The position numbers and the translations under genes are program-made. From contig CAYPLH010000008.1 in assembly GCA_964411505.1 (NCBI GenBank), forward strand, positions 1-64,000: a stretch of DNA of 64,000 nucleotides, in the 5' to 3' direction. A model generated the notes under the pieces. The model was not told where the DNA came from, did not search any database, and was given only the letters and a program-made list of their open reading frames with translations. Position 1 is the first letter of the stretch. The number at the start of each line of letters is the position of its first letter. Positions 25,975 through 35,269 of this stretch are shown piece by piece. This stretch comes from CAYPLH01 sp964411505. Lineage in GTDB: Bacteria > Bacillota > Clostridia > CAYPLH01 > DUMO01.

Positions 25975-27312
25975 TTATTTGGTATTAACTATGCCATTTA
26001 CCACTGCTTTGGCTACTTTATCCTTAAACGAATCAGTCTTCAACAGTTCAAATTCGTTTGGATTTGTAATAAATGCAGTTTCAACAAGTACGCCAGGTAT
26101 ATTTGATTGCTTAAGAACATAGAAATCTTCAGTCTTAATTTTGTTTGATTGTCTTTTAAAATTTTCAATGACTACTTCATTTAAAGCTTTCTGAATGTTC
26201 TGAGCCAATGTTTTTGATTTCGGTATATCTGCATTATAAAAAACAATGGAACCAGATACTGAAGGATGTTCCGGAAGACTGTTTACATGAATGCTAACGA
26301 AAAAATCCGCATTACTATCATTTATTATATTTGTTCTTGCATTTAAATCACGAATTACTCTTGTTCCTTCTATTTTTGAAAGGTGATCCAATGCTGTATC
26401 CTTGTCACGAGTAAGAATAGCATCATAGCCTTGCTGATCAAGATATGTTTTTATTTTCCGGGAAATATCCAAGACAACACTGCTTTCCAAAATATCTCCT
26501 TTTGTAGTACCTACGTCAAAACCTCCATGTCCAGGATCAACCACTATTTTAATGCCCTTTGAAGAAGAATCAAGAAGTGTGTCTATCTTAGCAAATGTCA
26601 GTAAATCTACAGTACCAGTTACATTCAAATTGTATTTGATTTGAAAACTTTTAACCGCTGCTTCAGTAATTTCTCCAAAGTATCCTGTAGGCTCTGTATT
26701 AAAAAATTTGAGTTTTTTCAAATCCCTTTGTAGCTCTGATACTTTAGTACTTGTCATACCTTTTTTTAGCTCAGGTTTATTTAATAAAAGTTCCATCTTA
26801 GTGTATGTGTTTGGACCTGCAATGCCATCAGGAATCAATCCATGCTCTTTTTGAAACTGTATCACCGCTGATTCTGTTGATGCTCCAAAGTAGCCTGTTG
26901 GGTTTACAGTAAGTAGTCCAAGTTTTTTTAAGTTTTCTTGCAAACTTAAGACTTTTTCACCCTCCATATCTTTTTTCAGAATGATCTCGTTGGTTGTTGC
27001 ATAAGCCTTGTCCTCGCTCAAGGTTCTTTTTAGCATATTTAGGGTCTGTACGCCTGCAATCCCATCCTGCAATAAGTTGTATTCTTTCTGAAATTCGAAC
27101 ACAGCCTTTTCGGTAATTTCTCCGTAATATCCTGTTGGTTCAAGTAGCATAGTGCCAATTGAATTCAAATCACTTTGAAGCTTAAAAACTTCACTTCCCT
27201 GCATCCCTCTGGATAGTGTTATTTGTGCATCAGCATAAGAAGTAGGTATGAGTAAAAAAAGTAAAACGAAAGCTATAAAACTACATAAAAAGCTATTTCT
27301 CTTTTGTATCAT
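25975..27312 (-). CDS. N-acetylmuramoyl-L-alanine amidase with three peptidoglycan-binding domains
   Basis: This exported cell-wall hydrolase has 445 residues. A signal peptide (about 1-28) is followed by three PG_binding_1 modules (about 33-95, 105-170, 178-240), each with an FGEITE/FGASTE and GIAG-type pattern. A C-terminal Amidase_3 catalytic domain follows, with zinc-binding and catalytic motifs VVDPGHGGFDVGT, SIHVNS and VETAFITN. It cleaves the bond between MurNAc and L-Ala in peptidoglycan. GAGGA precedes the ATG. A role in cell separation or sporulation is plausible but not shown by the neighbours. Confidence 0.93.
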   Translation of the reverse strand: MIQKRNSFLCSFIAFVLLFLLIPTSYADAQITLSRGMQGSEVFKLQSDLNSIGTMLLEPTGYYGEITEKAVFEFQKEYNLLQDGIAGVQTLNMLKRTLSEDKAYATTNEIILKKDMEGEKVLSLQENLKKLGLLTVNPTGYFGASTESAVIQFQKEHGLIPDGIAGPNTYTKMELLLNKPELKKGMTSTKVSELQRDLKKLKFFNTEPTGYFGEITEAAVKSFQIKYNLNVTGTVDLLTFAKIDTLLDSSSKGIKIVVDPGHGGFDVGTTKGDILESSVVLDISRKIKTYLDQQGYDAILTRDKDTALDHLSKIEGTRVIRDLNARTNIINDSNADFFVSIHVNSLPEHPSVSGSIVFYNADIPKSKTLAQNIQKALNEVVIENFKRQSNKIKTEDFYVLKQSNIPGVLVETAFITNPNEFELLKTDSFKDKVAKAVVNGIVNTK

Positions 27313-27418
27313 TGCGGTTAATCATCCTCTATAAATTCTTTACTTGTCACTTTAAAAATCTTAACAACTCTTAGACAAAAATTGTTAGATAAAAGTTCCC
27401 TTCTTTATTCATTTTAAC

Positions 27419-27454
27419 ACAAAAACAGAGCTGTTAAAACAACTCTGTTTTTGT
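27419..27454. terminator. bidirectional terminator after the purine permease gene
   Basis: The stem ACAAAAACAGAG/CTCTGTTTTTGT has inner TGTT/AACA pairing, with A-runs and T-runs on both sides. It lies 22 bp beyond the minus-strand stop of the permease gene. Confidence 0.85.
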
Positions 27455-27475
27455 GTTTGAAAATATTATCTTTAA

Positions 27476-28891
27476 TTACATCGAAGTTAATATAAAATTC
27501 AGAATAAATAGCAAAGTGGATACTATAAGTATTGGATGAAGCTCTTTTGCCTTTCCTTTGCAAATCTTGACTATACAGTAGAAAATAAATCCGAATGCAA
27601 TTCCATTAGAAATACTGTAAGCAAGTGCCATAAATATACCAGCAAAAAAAGCTGGAATCGCTTCGGAAAGCTCGTCCCATTTGATATCCTTGAATGCAGA
27701 CAACATCATAATACCAACTATAATAAGTGCTGGTGCTGTTGCAGCAGCTGGAACCAATCCTGCGATAGGTGCAAGGAATATGCAAGCAAGAAGTAACAAT
27801 GAAGTAACAACACTGGTTAAACCTGTACGACCACCTGTTCCAATACCTGCAGCACTCTCGACATAAGTTGTCGTATTTGATGTCCCGAGCAGGGCACCTA
27901 TAGAAGTAGCAATTGAATCTGCAAATAAAGCTTTGTCCATTTTTGATTTAAAACCAGAGCCTGACTGCATTAATTGTTCATCTTCTGCACTAAAAATACC
28001 TGTTTTACGACCAGTACCTATGAAAGTACCTATTGTATCAAAAGTGTCAGATAAACTAAATGCGAAGATAGTCATTAGCACCAATGGAATTTTTGCTGGA
28101 TCACTAAACAATGACCCCATACCTTCACTGCTAAAAGCAGCACCAAAGGTTATCCCTAATTCAGAGAATGCCTGACCAACTCCCGTGGTTGTACCTGCGG
28201 TTGAAACATCAACTACGCCCATCGGAATACCTATAATTGTAGTTGCGATAATTCCGATTAGAATTGCTCCTTTAACTTTAAACAGTAATAACACAATAGT
28301 TAAGACAAGACCAATTAAGGCAAGCAAAATTGACGGTGAATTAAGTGGTGCAAGAGCTGGAACCGCACTTGAGCTTGCTACAACAGTTTCCCCTAAAAGC
28401 TCATATGTACCAGGGTCTGACGTAAAGCTAAGCAATCCAGCACTTTTAATTCCTATGTAGCCAATAAAAATCCCGATACCACCACCAATTGCATTTTGCA
28501 AACTGATCGGTATTGCTTTTATTATTGATTTACGGATTTTTGTTACGGTTATAATAATGTTTATCACACCGCATAAAAATACCATAGCTAATGCCTGCTG
28601 CCAGGAAAAACCTAGTCCAAAACAAACAGTATAGGTAAAGAATGCATTTAATCCCATACCCGGAGCCAGTGCATAAGGGACATTTGCTACAAGACCCATC
28701 ACAAGAGTTCCGATTACCGATGCAATTATAGTTGCTAGGAATACACCACCCCAAGGCAGACCAGGAACCTGTGACAACATTGCAGGATTAACAAAGATGA
28801 TGTAAGACATAGCGAAGAATGTTGTAAGACCTGCTATGATCTCAGTTGATACGTTTGTACCATTTTCCTTCAGTTTAAAGTAACTTTCCAT
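27476..28891 (-). CDS. NCS2-family guanine/hypoxanthine permease (AzgA-like)
   Basis: This 471-residue polytopic transporter of the nucleobase-cation symporter 2 AzgA branch has characteristic stretches near the N-terminus (TEIIAGLTTFFAMSYIIFVN, LAPGMGLNAFFTY), an Asp/Thr site (FSLSDTFDTIGTFIGTG) and GTSNTTTYVESAAGIG. It imports purine bases by proton symport. A GGGGGGG ribosome-binding site precedes the ATG. Its leader carries a guanine riboswitch and terminator (29183-29043), so expression should fall when guanine or hypoxanthine is plentiful. Confidence 0.93.
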   Translation of the reverse strand: MESYFKLKENGTNVSTEIIAGLTTFFAMSYIIFVNPAMLSQVPGLPWGGVFLATIIASVIGTLVMGLVANVPYALAPGMGLNAFFTYTVCFGLGFSWQQALAMVFLCGVINIIITVTKIRKSIIKAIPISLQNAIGGGIGIFIGYIGIKSAGLLSFTSDPGTYELLGETVVASSSAVPALAPLNSPSILLALIGLVLTIVLLLFKVKGAILIGIIATTIIGIPMGVVDVSTAGTTTGVGQAFSELGITFGAAFSSEGMGSLFSDPAKIPLVLMTIFAFSLSDTFDTIGTFIGTGRKTGIFSAEDEQLMQSGSGFKSKMDKALFADSIATSIGALLGTSNTTTYVESAAGIGTGGRTGLTSVVTSLLLLACIFLAPIAGLVPAAATAPALIIVGIMMLSAFKDIKWDELSEAIPAFFAGIFMALAYSISNGIAFGFIFYCIVKICKGKAKELHPILIVSTLLFILNFILTSM

Positions 28892-29042
28892 TTAAAAATC
28901 CCCCCCACCAAATTTATAGCATGAACCCTAAAGGAAGTGTCCAATTCTAATAGCGCTCTGAACATCCCCACCCAAATCCATCAAAGGAGAATCCCCTTTT
29001 AAATCTTCATCGCATAAAAAAGTATACTTTCTTAAGACAATG

Positions 29043-29070
29043 AAAAAACGACTGGTTATTCTTACCAATC
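29043..29070 (-). terminator. riboswitch-controlled terminator in the permease leader
   Basis: The stem GATTGGT/ACCAGTC with a 7-nt loop is followed by GTTTTTT on the minus strand. It begins about 46 nt after the aptamer, where the expression platform of an OFF switch would be. Confidence 0.8.
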
Positions 29071-29116
29071 GCCAAAAAATCGACAAAATACCTATAAGTA
29101 AATCAATAAAAGGTAT

Positions 29117-29183
29117 CCAATAGTCGAACAATTTCCGGTTGTTCGGTAGAAACTTAAGGTCCATATTGCCATAATTATATTGG
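29117..29183 (-). promoter_or_regulatory. purine riboswitch aptamer, guanine type
   Basis: On the minus strand the conserved purine-aptamer core is intact. P1 is CCAATA/TATTGG, J1/2 is AATATGG, then GTTTCTACC, and the P3 arm CGAACAACC ends in TTGTTCG followed by ACTAT. The base that selects the ligand (before the 3' P1 strand, at 29123) is C, which specifies guanine/hypoxanthine rather than adenine. Spacing closely matches the B. subtilis xpt aptamer. It lies about 225 nt upstream of the purine permease start codon. Confidence 0.93.
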
Positions 29184-29436
29184 TATATTATTATTAATTT
29201 TTCCATTAAAATTTTAGCATTAATTATACATAATAGCAAGTGGTTTTTTGAATAAAAATATCAGGTTTTGCCTTAAATTGTTACTATTTCGGGCACTCGC
29301 GCATATAAATGAACTATGTTATCAAAAATACCATCATTCTTATCGTCCTGACAGAAATAACACGTTAAGATATTCAAGGTTATTTATAGTCAGGCGAATT
29401 TATACGCAAAAAACCGATTAAACTAACACTATAGCG

Positions 29437-32400
29437 CTATTCTATAGGAATTGCATAAAACCTCCTGTCTCCTGATATATTCGTATACCAAATCACCTGC
29501 TCCCCTAATGTTATAGGATCACAAACTGATAATACGCAATCAGTAAGCGTTTGAATTTCACCTTTAATGATTCCTGAGCCATCTAAAAATACATATTTTA
29601 TATCACCAAACAGCCAATTACCATGCTTTTCTCTGTCAGAGAAAACCTCCTGCCATATAACCATGAATTTATTGTCACCTATTTTCACAAGCTTTGGAAC
29701 ACTTGCATACCTGTCAGTTCCTATATAATTGGTAAGTTTGAATTGTTTTACCGAATTGTCGCTTAAGCTAGCTTTTGGTACAACGCAAAGGATCACATCT
29801 CTTATGTCAATATTCAATCCAACCTTTCCATAATTTGTGTATTCACTCTCATCGCTATGATCAATCGAATTAATTGCAACAATATAATTTGTGGATGACA
29901 TTTCAAACCCACCAACAGAAACTCCAGTAAAATTAGCGCCTGTTTCTCCGGGTATATCAAATAAGTTTACTTCGGTATACCGATTTTCATTATATTGTTT
30001 ACTTAATACTACCGATCGGGGATAAGCGTCACCATGATCAACTAAAACATGTTTTTCCCCGTCAAAAATAACAAACTGATTAAAAGAATGGCTTACATGA
30101 TTTGGTTGAAACTTTCCTAAATCATTTAAAACAGACATTGTATCGGTGTCAACTATAATTGTAAGTTGTGATTGGTGATTTAATCCATCCTCTGTCGTAT
30201 ATCTTAATCGTGATGCGTGTAAAACCAACTTGTTGCCATATTCCGCAATTCTCCCACAAGAGAAAGCAAAAGGGCTAATCGTGTAGCTCTCTCCCCCAAG
30301 GATAGATACACTGTCTATTCGGGCAAAGTCTTTGCTGTACTTTACAATCCTTATGACCTCTTTGCTGTCTGCTTCTTCGGAGTTTGTCTGGCCAAAGGCA
30401 ATATAATTGTATTTCTCCCCGCTATAAAATGCACCAAATATAGGCAATTCAAAGTCTATACATCTAGACCCAATATTGTTATAGCTATTATCATATAAAT
30501 GAATATTTATTCTATCGCTAACCTCTAATACACTTATAGTGCCGTTATTATTTTTTATCAAGTAAGAGTTTTTCGCCTCTGCCCAACGCTCAAACCTAGG
30601 TGTTATCATGTTTTCAACAGGCGGGGACACAGATTGTGGCTCATAACATACTTCAGTAAAAAGTACTTCTGTTTTTGAATCAACAGGTTCAAAAGCAGCC
30701 TTCCCACGCTCAGGTGCTTTTTTCATTATTCCCCAACGGTAATTTGCTTCAATTGCAGCCAATCCTTCCTTGAAATTACGAGCATCATCATAAATCAGAG
30801 GTATTACCAGATCGCCGAATGTATTGACGTAGCCATCCTTGATGCTGCCATCTTCCTTGTCTTTTATCACATGCGCCAATCCCTCACTAAAGTCGTAGGC
30901 ATATCTATAGCTACACGGAATAACTTCCTCACCCAATGTATTTATAAAGCCATATTTTTCATTTTTGCACACCAAGGCAAAGCCTTCACTAAAATTATAA
31001 ACGCTATCATAAATGCACGGGGCTACTACATCACCCTTATTATTGAGAAAGCCCCATTTACCGTTTTGAGATACATGTAAAAATTCATCATAATAATCCC
31101 TTATATCATCATAAATATATGGAACCACCTCTTTACCCAATGCATTCACAAAGCCCCATTTACCATCTTTGTAAACAGTAGTCAGCTTTTCCTCATTTGT
31201 GTAAAAATAGTCTAATCCATTTTTAGGTGCAGGTACTTCATTTCCAGCTTGATCAATGTAGATTTCTTTACCATCTTTCAAAAGACAAGCAATACCGTTT
31301 TTAAACTCCCAAACACTATCATATATACAGGGAACAACTATATCCCCCGTGGTATTAATAAATCCAAACTTTCTGTCTTTCTCAGCCAGTATCATGCCAT
31401 CTTTTAAAAAGACAAGCTGATCATATATGCATGGAACAATCAGTTCTCCTGATGAATTGATTACACCATACTTATTATCCATTACCACCTCTAGCATCTT
31501 GTCCCCAGCATAACTTATCCATTCGTAAATGCAGGGTACAACTAACGTCCCCGATGTATCAATACAACCATATTTTTCATCTTTAAAAACCACTGCTCGA
31601 CCGCCATTAAAGTCATAAACCGGTATATAGTCAGTGCATGTTGGTATTACCAACTCCCCTAAAGTGTTGATATATCCATAGCCACCCTCATTTTCCACTA
31701 ATGCAAGACCTTCACTAAAGTCTCCTGCAACTTTTAATCCTTTATCAAGCCAGGTAATCTGCCATTCTCCTCCAGCCACATCAAATACCGCTTCTATCTT
31801 ATGATCCGACGTTACATTACTGAAAGTATATGAAGATACCGAGCCTACACTTACTCCATCTACGAGAACATCAGTTAATTCACAGTCATTGGTTGCTGAT
31901 ATTTTGAATGTACGGCTTCTGTTATGAAGAACTCCTATATTGCCTGACGGCGATATGAAACCGCCGGCTCCTGCGTCTGCTGTAATTATATATTCAGGGA
32001 TCGCATCCTGTAAATTACAAGCAGTATGTAAATCCCCATAATCACTATGTACATAATAAACAATACCGTTTCTTATTGCAATTTCTTCTATGTAAGCCCT
32101 TCCGTTAATATCAGGGAAAAAGAGATCAACAGGGGTAACTTTACAAACCAAAGTGTGTCCTGTTCCATCAGGATTAACAGAATATATCTCATTATTAGTA
32201 TTATAATATATTTTTCCTCCCCAAGCTGCAATACTGGTTTGGCTGCCTTCCCATTCTGTTTCGTAAGATCTCTCACCTTTTTTATATGTATATGTCTTCG
32301 GTTTTACAGCAAAAACTGTCTTGTGTATATCTGTCTTAAAATCGTATCTTTTAATATTTCCATCTCTTGAGCAGTTTGATCTGTCAATAATAGTAAATCC

Positions 32401-33093
32401 ATCCTGATGTCGAAGATCAATATCTCCTAAATCAAGGTAATACCAAAAACCATCAATATAACAAATATTAGATAGGGTGCTAATCCAAAAAGCGTTATCA
32501 TATTGGGTACTTTCGGCACGAGGTGCGTTATTCCAGGCATAGTGCCCGGTTTCTTTAATCCCCTCATCACTGCGTAGAAAATTTGCATGTCCGCCAATAT
32601 TGTCATCCCACGTAACATCGACATGATACCATTTATCGTCAATGCACACCATATTCCATGCATGATCCATGGCAGTGCTGGTTACTTTAATGCAAGGAAT
32701 ATCAAGTTTTTCCATGATATATTGATAAGCTTGGGTATAAGCCTCGCATACTCCGATTTTATTTACCATTATTCCATAGGCTGTATATGCCTCAGCCTGT
32801 TCAAATATATAATTTCTTTCAAAAGATTCATATCGGGTACCATAGCTATAATTTAACATAAAGTATTCATGAACAGCCAGTGCCTTTTCCACATCACTCA
32901 TGGAAGGAGAGATAAAACTTAAAATATCATCTACTTCCTCATAGAATTCTGTTGGGTATTCATCCATACCAAATTCTTGAGATATGGCTGAATCGTATTC
33001 TATGTTATTTGCGTATAGGTAGGTCGCTCCCGAAACCAATCCAGGTGCAACCAAAAGAACTATAACTAAAAATATACAAAAAATCTTTCTCAT
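29437..33093 (-). CDS. exported transglutaminase-like protein with WG repeats
   Basis: This is a large (1218-residue) secreted protein with a signal peptide (1-22). A transglutaminase-like domain lies at about 60-200, with the Cys-His-Asp triad in NKIGVCEAYTQAYQYIM, DHAWNMVCID and WYHVDVTWDDN. A beta-repeat of the InlB/bacterial-repeat type is at about 375-445 (DVLVDGVSVGSVSSYTFSNV). About eight WG (KWG) repeats at roughly 450-800 each contain a unit like KYGFINTLGEEVIPCIYD. The C-terminal 400 residues look like a beta-propeller. GGAGG precedes the ATG. The domain may be a protease or a peptide-crosslinking enzyme of the cell envelope. The substrate is unknown. Confidence 0.87.
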   Translation of the reverse strand: MRKIFCIFLVIVLLVAPGLVSGATYLYANNIEYDSAISQEFGMDEYPTEFYEEVDDILSFISPSMSDVEKALAVHEYFMLNYSYGTRYESFERNYIFEQAEAYTAYGIMVNKIGVCEAYTQAYQYIMEKLDIPCIKVTSTAMDHAWNMVCIDDKWYHVDVTWDDNIGGHANFLRSDEGIKETGHYAWNNAPRAESTQYDNAFWISTLSNICYIDGFWYYLDLGDIDLRHQDGFTIIDRSNCSRDGNIKRYDFKTDIHKTVFAVKPKTYTYKKGERSYETEWEGSQTSIAAWGGKIYYNTNNEIYSVNPDGTGHTLVCKVTPVDLFFPDINGRAYIEEIAIRNGIVYYVHSDYGDLHTACNLQDAIPEYIITADAGAGGFISPSGNIGVLHNRSRTFKISATNDCELTDVLVDGVSVGSVSSYTFSNVTSDHKIEAVFDVAGGEWQITWLDKGLKVAGDFSEGLALVENEGGYGYINTLGELVIPTCTDYIPVYDFNGGRAVVFKDEKYGCIDTSGTLVVPCIYEWISYAGDKMLEVVMDNKYGVINSSGELIVPCIYDQLVFLKDGMILAEKDRKFGFINTTGDIVVPCIYDSVWEFKNGIACLLKDGKEIYIDQAGNEVPAPKNGLDYFYTNEEKLTTVYKDGKWGFVNALGKEVVPYIYDDIRDYYDEFLHVSQNGKWGFLNNKGDVVAPCIYDSVYNFSEGFALVCKNEKYGFINTLGEEVIPCSYRYAYDFSEGLAHVIKDKEDGSIKDGYVNTFGDLVIPLIYDDARNFKEGLAAIEANYRWGIMKKAPERGKAAFEPVDSKTEVLFTEVCYEPQSVSPPVENMITPRFERWAEAKNSYLIKNNNGTISVLEVSDRINIHLYDNSYNNIGSRCIDFELPIFGAFYSGEKYNYIAFGQTNSEEADSKEVIRIVKYSKDFARIDSVSILGGESYTISPFAFSCGRIAEYGNKLVLHASRLRYTTEDGLNHQSQLTIIVDTDTMSVLNDLGKFQPNHVSHSFNQFVIFDGEKHVLVDHGDAYPRSVVLSKQYNENRYTEVNLFDIPGETGANFTGVSVGGFEMSSTNYIVAINSIDHSDESEYTNYGKVGLNIDIRDVILCVVPKASLSDNSVKQFKLTNYIGTDRYASVPKLVKIGDNKFMVIWQEVFSDREKHGNWLFGDIKYVFLDGSGIIKGEIQTLTDCVLSVCDPITLGEQVIWYTNISGDRRFYAIPIE

Positions 33094-33139
33094 TTTTAAA
33101 CCTCCGAATTCTTCGACTAATATTTTTCATCAGAAATTC

Positions 33140-33262
33140 TATCACTTACAGCGAAACTAACATTAAGCCATGGGCATTTATATTCGCCTTTTTAAATATC
33201 ACGAATGCTTCAACATGCCATTTCGGAAAGGATAAAATATATGTTTCGCTGTAGTACTAATA
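33140..33262. repeat. MITE-like element with TACTACAG ends, copy C
   Basis: The left end CACTTACAGCGAAAC and right end TTTCGCTGTAGTACTAAT bound about 120 bp. The inner sequence ACATTAAGCCATGGGCATTTAT is nearly shared with copy D at 33901. The two copies flank the rubredoxin gene in the same orientation. Confidence 0.75.
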
Positions 33263-33355
33263 TCAATTATACTATTACAATTATATTTTTCCAAATAAAT
33301 TTGTTTACTTTTTTTATATTACTTTTGGGTTATCATTTTATTGAAACCCCATAAT

Positions 33356-33411
33356 ATGATTGCTCCCCAGTAAGATGCAAAACAACTTTTTTCTGTAGGC
33401 TAACTTGCAGA
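33356..33411. repeat. REP-like element, copy 2
   Basis: It begins ATGATTGCTCCCCAGTAAG and ends TGTAGGCTAACTTGCAG, matching the reverse complement of 24670-24729. It lies in the spacer between the WG-repeat gene and rubredoxin. Confidence 0.6.
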
Positions 33412-33617
33412 ATAGCTTAAAAGCCAGTTTATAATCTCGAAAATAAAATTATAAAAAAAATGTTATATCCTCATATAATAGGGTATGATATAAAAAAGCA
33501 ATCCACAATTCGGTTTTTTATGGCATATTCCATATGAAGTAAACCACTTCGTATAAAGTTTTTGAAAGTTTACCGGATGAAAAGTTGCTGAAGAATATTT
33601 TGATTGAGGTGAAAGAA

Positions 33618-33782
33618 ATGACTAAATATGTATGTACAATATGTGGTTATGTTTATGATCCCAGCATAGGAGATCCGGATAATGATATCCCGGCAGGCAC
33701 TGCGTTTGAAGATCTGCCCGAGGATTGGGTCTGCCCCGAATGCGGAGTTGGAAAAGATTTGTTTGAAGAATTGCAGGATTAA
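33618..33782 (+). CDS. rubredoxin
   Basis: This 54-residue rubredoxin has the two iron-binding CxxC motifs (CTICGY at 6-11 and CPECGV at 39-44), YDPSIGDPDNDIPAGTAF and the conserved DLPEDWVCP. It carries single electrons, usually to oxygen- or superoxide-reducing enzymes in anaerobes. The ATG at 33618 has GAGGTG 7 nt upstream; the frame extends further upstream but without homology. It is monocistronic, flanked by two MITE-like copies and followed by a good terminator. Confidence 0.96.
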   Translation: MTKYVCTICGYVYDPSIGDPDNDIPAGTAFEDLPEDWVCPECGVGKDLFEELQD

Positions 33783-33842
33783 TCCCCTGCACACCTTAAT
33801 TTTGATTTACTCTTGAGTCTTTAAAAATAATTGTATATCATG

Positions 33843-33893
33843 TAGTAAAACTCCTTTTAAAATAACAACAATCACAAAGGAGTTTTTTACTAT
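33843..33893 (+). terminator. terminator after rubredoxin
   Basis: AAAACTCCTTT pairs with AAAGGAGTTTT around an 18-nt loop and is followed by further T. The stem can extend through TAGTAAAA/TTTTACTA, so it may work in both directions. Confidence 0.8.
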
Positions 33894-33900
33894 AGGTAAA

Positions 33901-34028
33901 TACTAATACTACAGCGAAGCCAACATCAAGCCATGAGCATTTATGCACCCTTTTTTGAAATATTGAAAATTTTTTAACAAGCAATTTTAAAAATGGACAA
34001 AATGAAATGTTTTGCTGTAGTACTAATT
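33901..34028. repeat. MITE-like element with TACTACAG ends, copy D
   Basis: The left end TAATACTACAGCGAAG and right end TTTTGCTGTAGTACTAAT bound about 127 bp. It is close to copy C at its left half (ACATCAAGCCATGAGCATTTAT). It lies between the rubredoxin terminator and the LysR gene. Confidence 0.75.
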
Positions 34029-34117
34029 TAGCTTTTATCCGTACTGCTGATAATCATTCTGTTTTAGAAAATATGTGATTATTCAAGAGTATAAGCAAAA
34101 TACAGGAAGGTGAGCCA

Positions 34118-35026
34118 ATGAATCTTGTTCATTTAAAATACGCTGCTGAAGTAGAAAAAACAAAATCTATAACAAAAGCAGCCGAAAATCTTTTTATGGG
34201 ACAACCAAATTTGAGCCGAGCCATCAGAGAATTGGAGGAAACAATTGGTTTTAGAATTTTCAATCGCACTTCAAGGGGAGTGACTCCAACTGATAAGGGA
34301 GCAGTATTCCTTGATTATGCAAATAAGATATTGGATCAGGTTTATAAAATTGAAAAGCTCTATCAGCCAAACAGGCACAATATGCTTGCTTTTAGCCTAT
34401 CCTCTCCTTATGCTGCATACATAACCCATGCACTAGCAAAAACTGCATCAAGACTAGACTTGTCTCAATCTGTTGAGATTATATATGAGGAAGCCAATAA
34501 TACACAGGCAATTGAAAATGTTCTTGAAAATGAATATAATCTTGGGATTATTCGTTACCAGTTGATACATCAAAAATACTACAGAAACCTTTTTCGAGAG
34601 AAAAAGCTTAAAACAAAGCAAATCTGCGAATATGAACCGGTTGTTCTTTTGTCAAAGCAGCATCATCTAAAAGACAGCCAGGTTATCTCTTTAGCAGAAC
34701 TTAATGAACTCATCGAAATTACTCCCGAATCATTCGGCGAGTCAAAAGCTTTTTTAAATAGTAGTAATAATAAAAAACCTGAACTTTTCTCCAATAAACA
34801 AATTATTGTTAATAAAAGCAGTCGGTTGGACTTGCTTTCCTTATTGCCTTCCTCATACATGTGGAGTCCTCCAGCTCCTTTAGATTTTATCAGCATGTAT
34901 TCTCTTGTTCAAAAATCTTGCAGCGATGTAAAAGATAAATATCAGGATGTCCTTATTTACAGAAATGATTATCAATTAAAGGAGCTTGATAAGATATTCA
35001 TAAAACAGCTGGAAAAATATACTTAG
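34118..35026 (+). CDS. LysR family transcriptional regulator
   Basis: The 302-residue protein has the N-terminal LysR winged helix (MNLVHLKYAAEVEKTKSITK, then AAENLFMGQPNLSRAIRELE) and an effector-binding domain of the periplasmic-binding type. GGAAGGTGA precedes the ATG. It lies 243 bp upstream of adhE in the same direction. It may control adhE or a distant gene; LysR regulators are more often divergent from their targets, so the link is only suggestive. Confidence 0.9.
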   Translation: MNLVHLKYAAEVEKTKSITKAAENLFMGQPNLSRAIRELEETIGFRIFNRTSRGVTPTDKGAVFLDYANKILDQVYKIEKLYQPNRHNMLAFSLSSPYAAYITHALAKTASRLDLSQSVEIIYEEANNTQAIENVLENEYNLGIIRYQLIHQKYYRNLFREKKLKTKQICEYEPVVLLSKQHHLKDSQVISLAELNELIEITPESFGESKAFLNSSNNKKPELFSNKQIIVNKSSRLDLLSLLPSSYMWSPPAPLDFISMYSLVQKSCSDVKDKYQDVLIYRNDYQLKELDKIFIKQLEKYT

Positions 35027-35138
35027 AAGGTAACCTTGATATTTCTTAAAACAGGTATATCAATAATAGCATAATAGTATGCTTTTTTTATATTACCCTT
35101 CTTCCAAAATAGTGTGTTAAAATTTTATCAAAGTTAGC

Positions 35139-35156
35139 TTGTTAATTTTTTAACAC
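35139..35156 (+). promoter_or_regulatory. Rex-type redox operator upstream of adhE
   Basis: TTGTTAATTTTTTAACAC matches the Rex consensus TTGTTAANNNNTTAACAA at 13 of 14 fixed positions. It lies about 115 bp before the adhE start codon. Rex represses fermentation genes when NADH/NAD+ is low. Confidence 0.8.
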
Positions 35157-35269
35157 ATTTAAAAAATTTTATAAAACAGAAATTTATGTTAGCTTCTTGT
35201 TTTATATGCAATCACCATTTTAAATAAATTATTAATATTGCATTACTTATCTTGCAAGGAGGAATATAT

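Noticed and set aside
28928..29239. 103-residue open frame upstream of the purine permease
   Set aside because: It covers the guanine riboswitch and its terminator, has no ribosome-binding site and no recognisable protein features.
34118..35026. LysR gene considered as the dedicated regulator of adhE
   Set aside because: It lies in the same direction upstream, and no LysR-type T-N11-A box was found in the adhE leader; only proximity supports the link.
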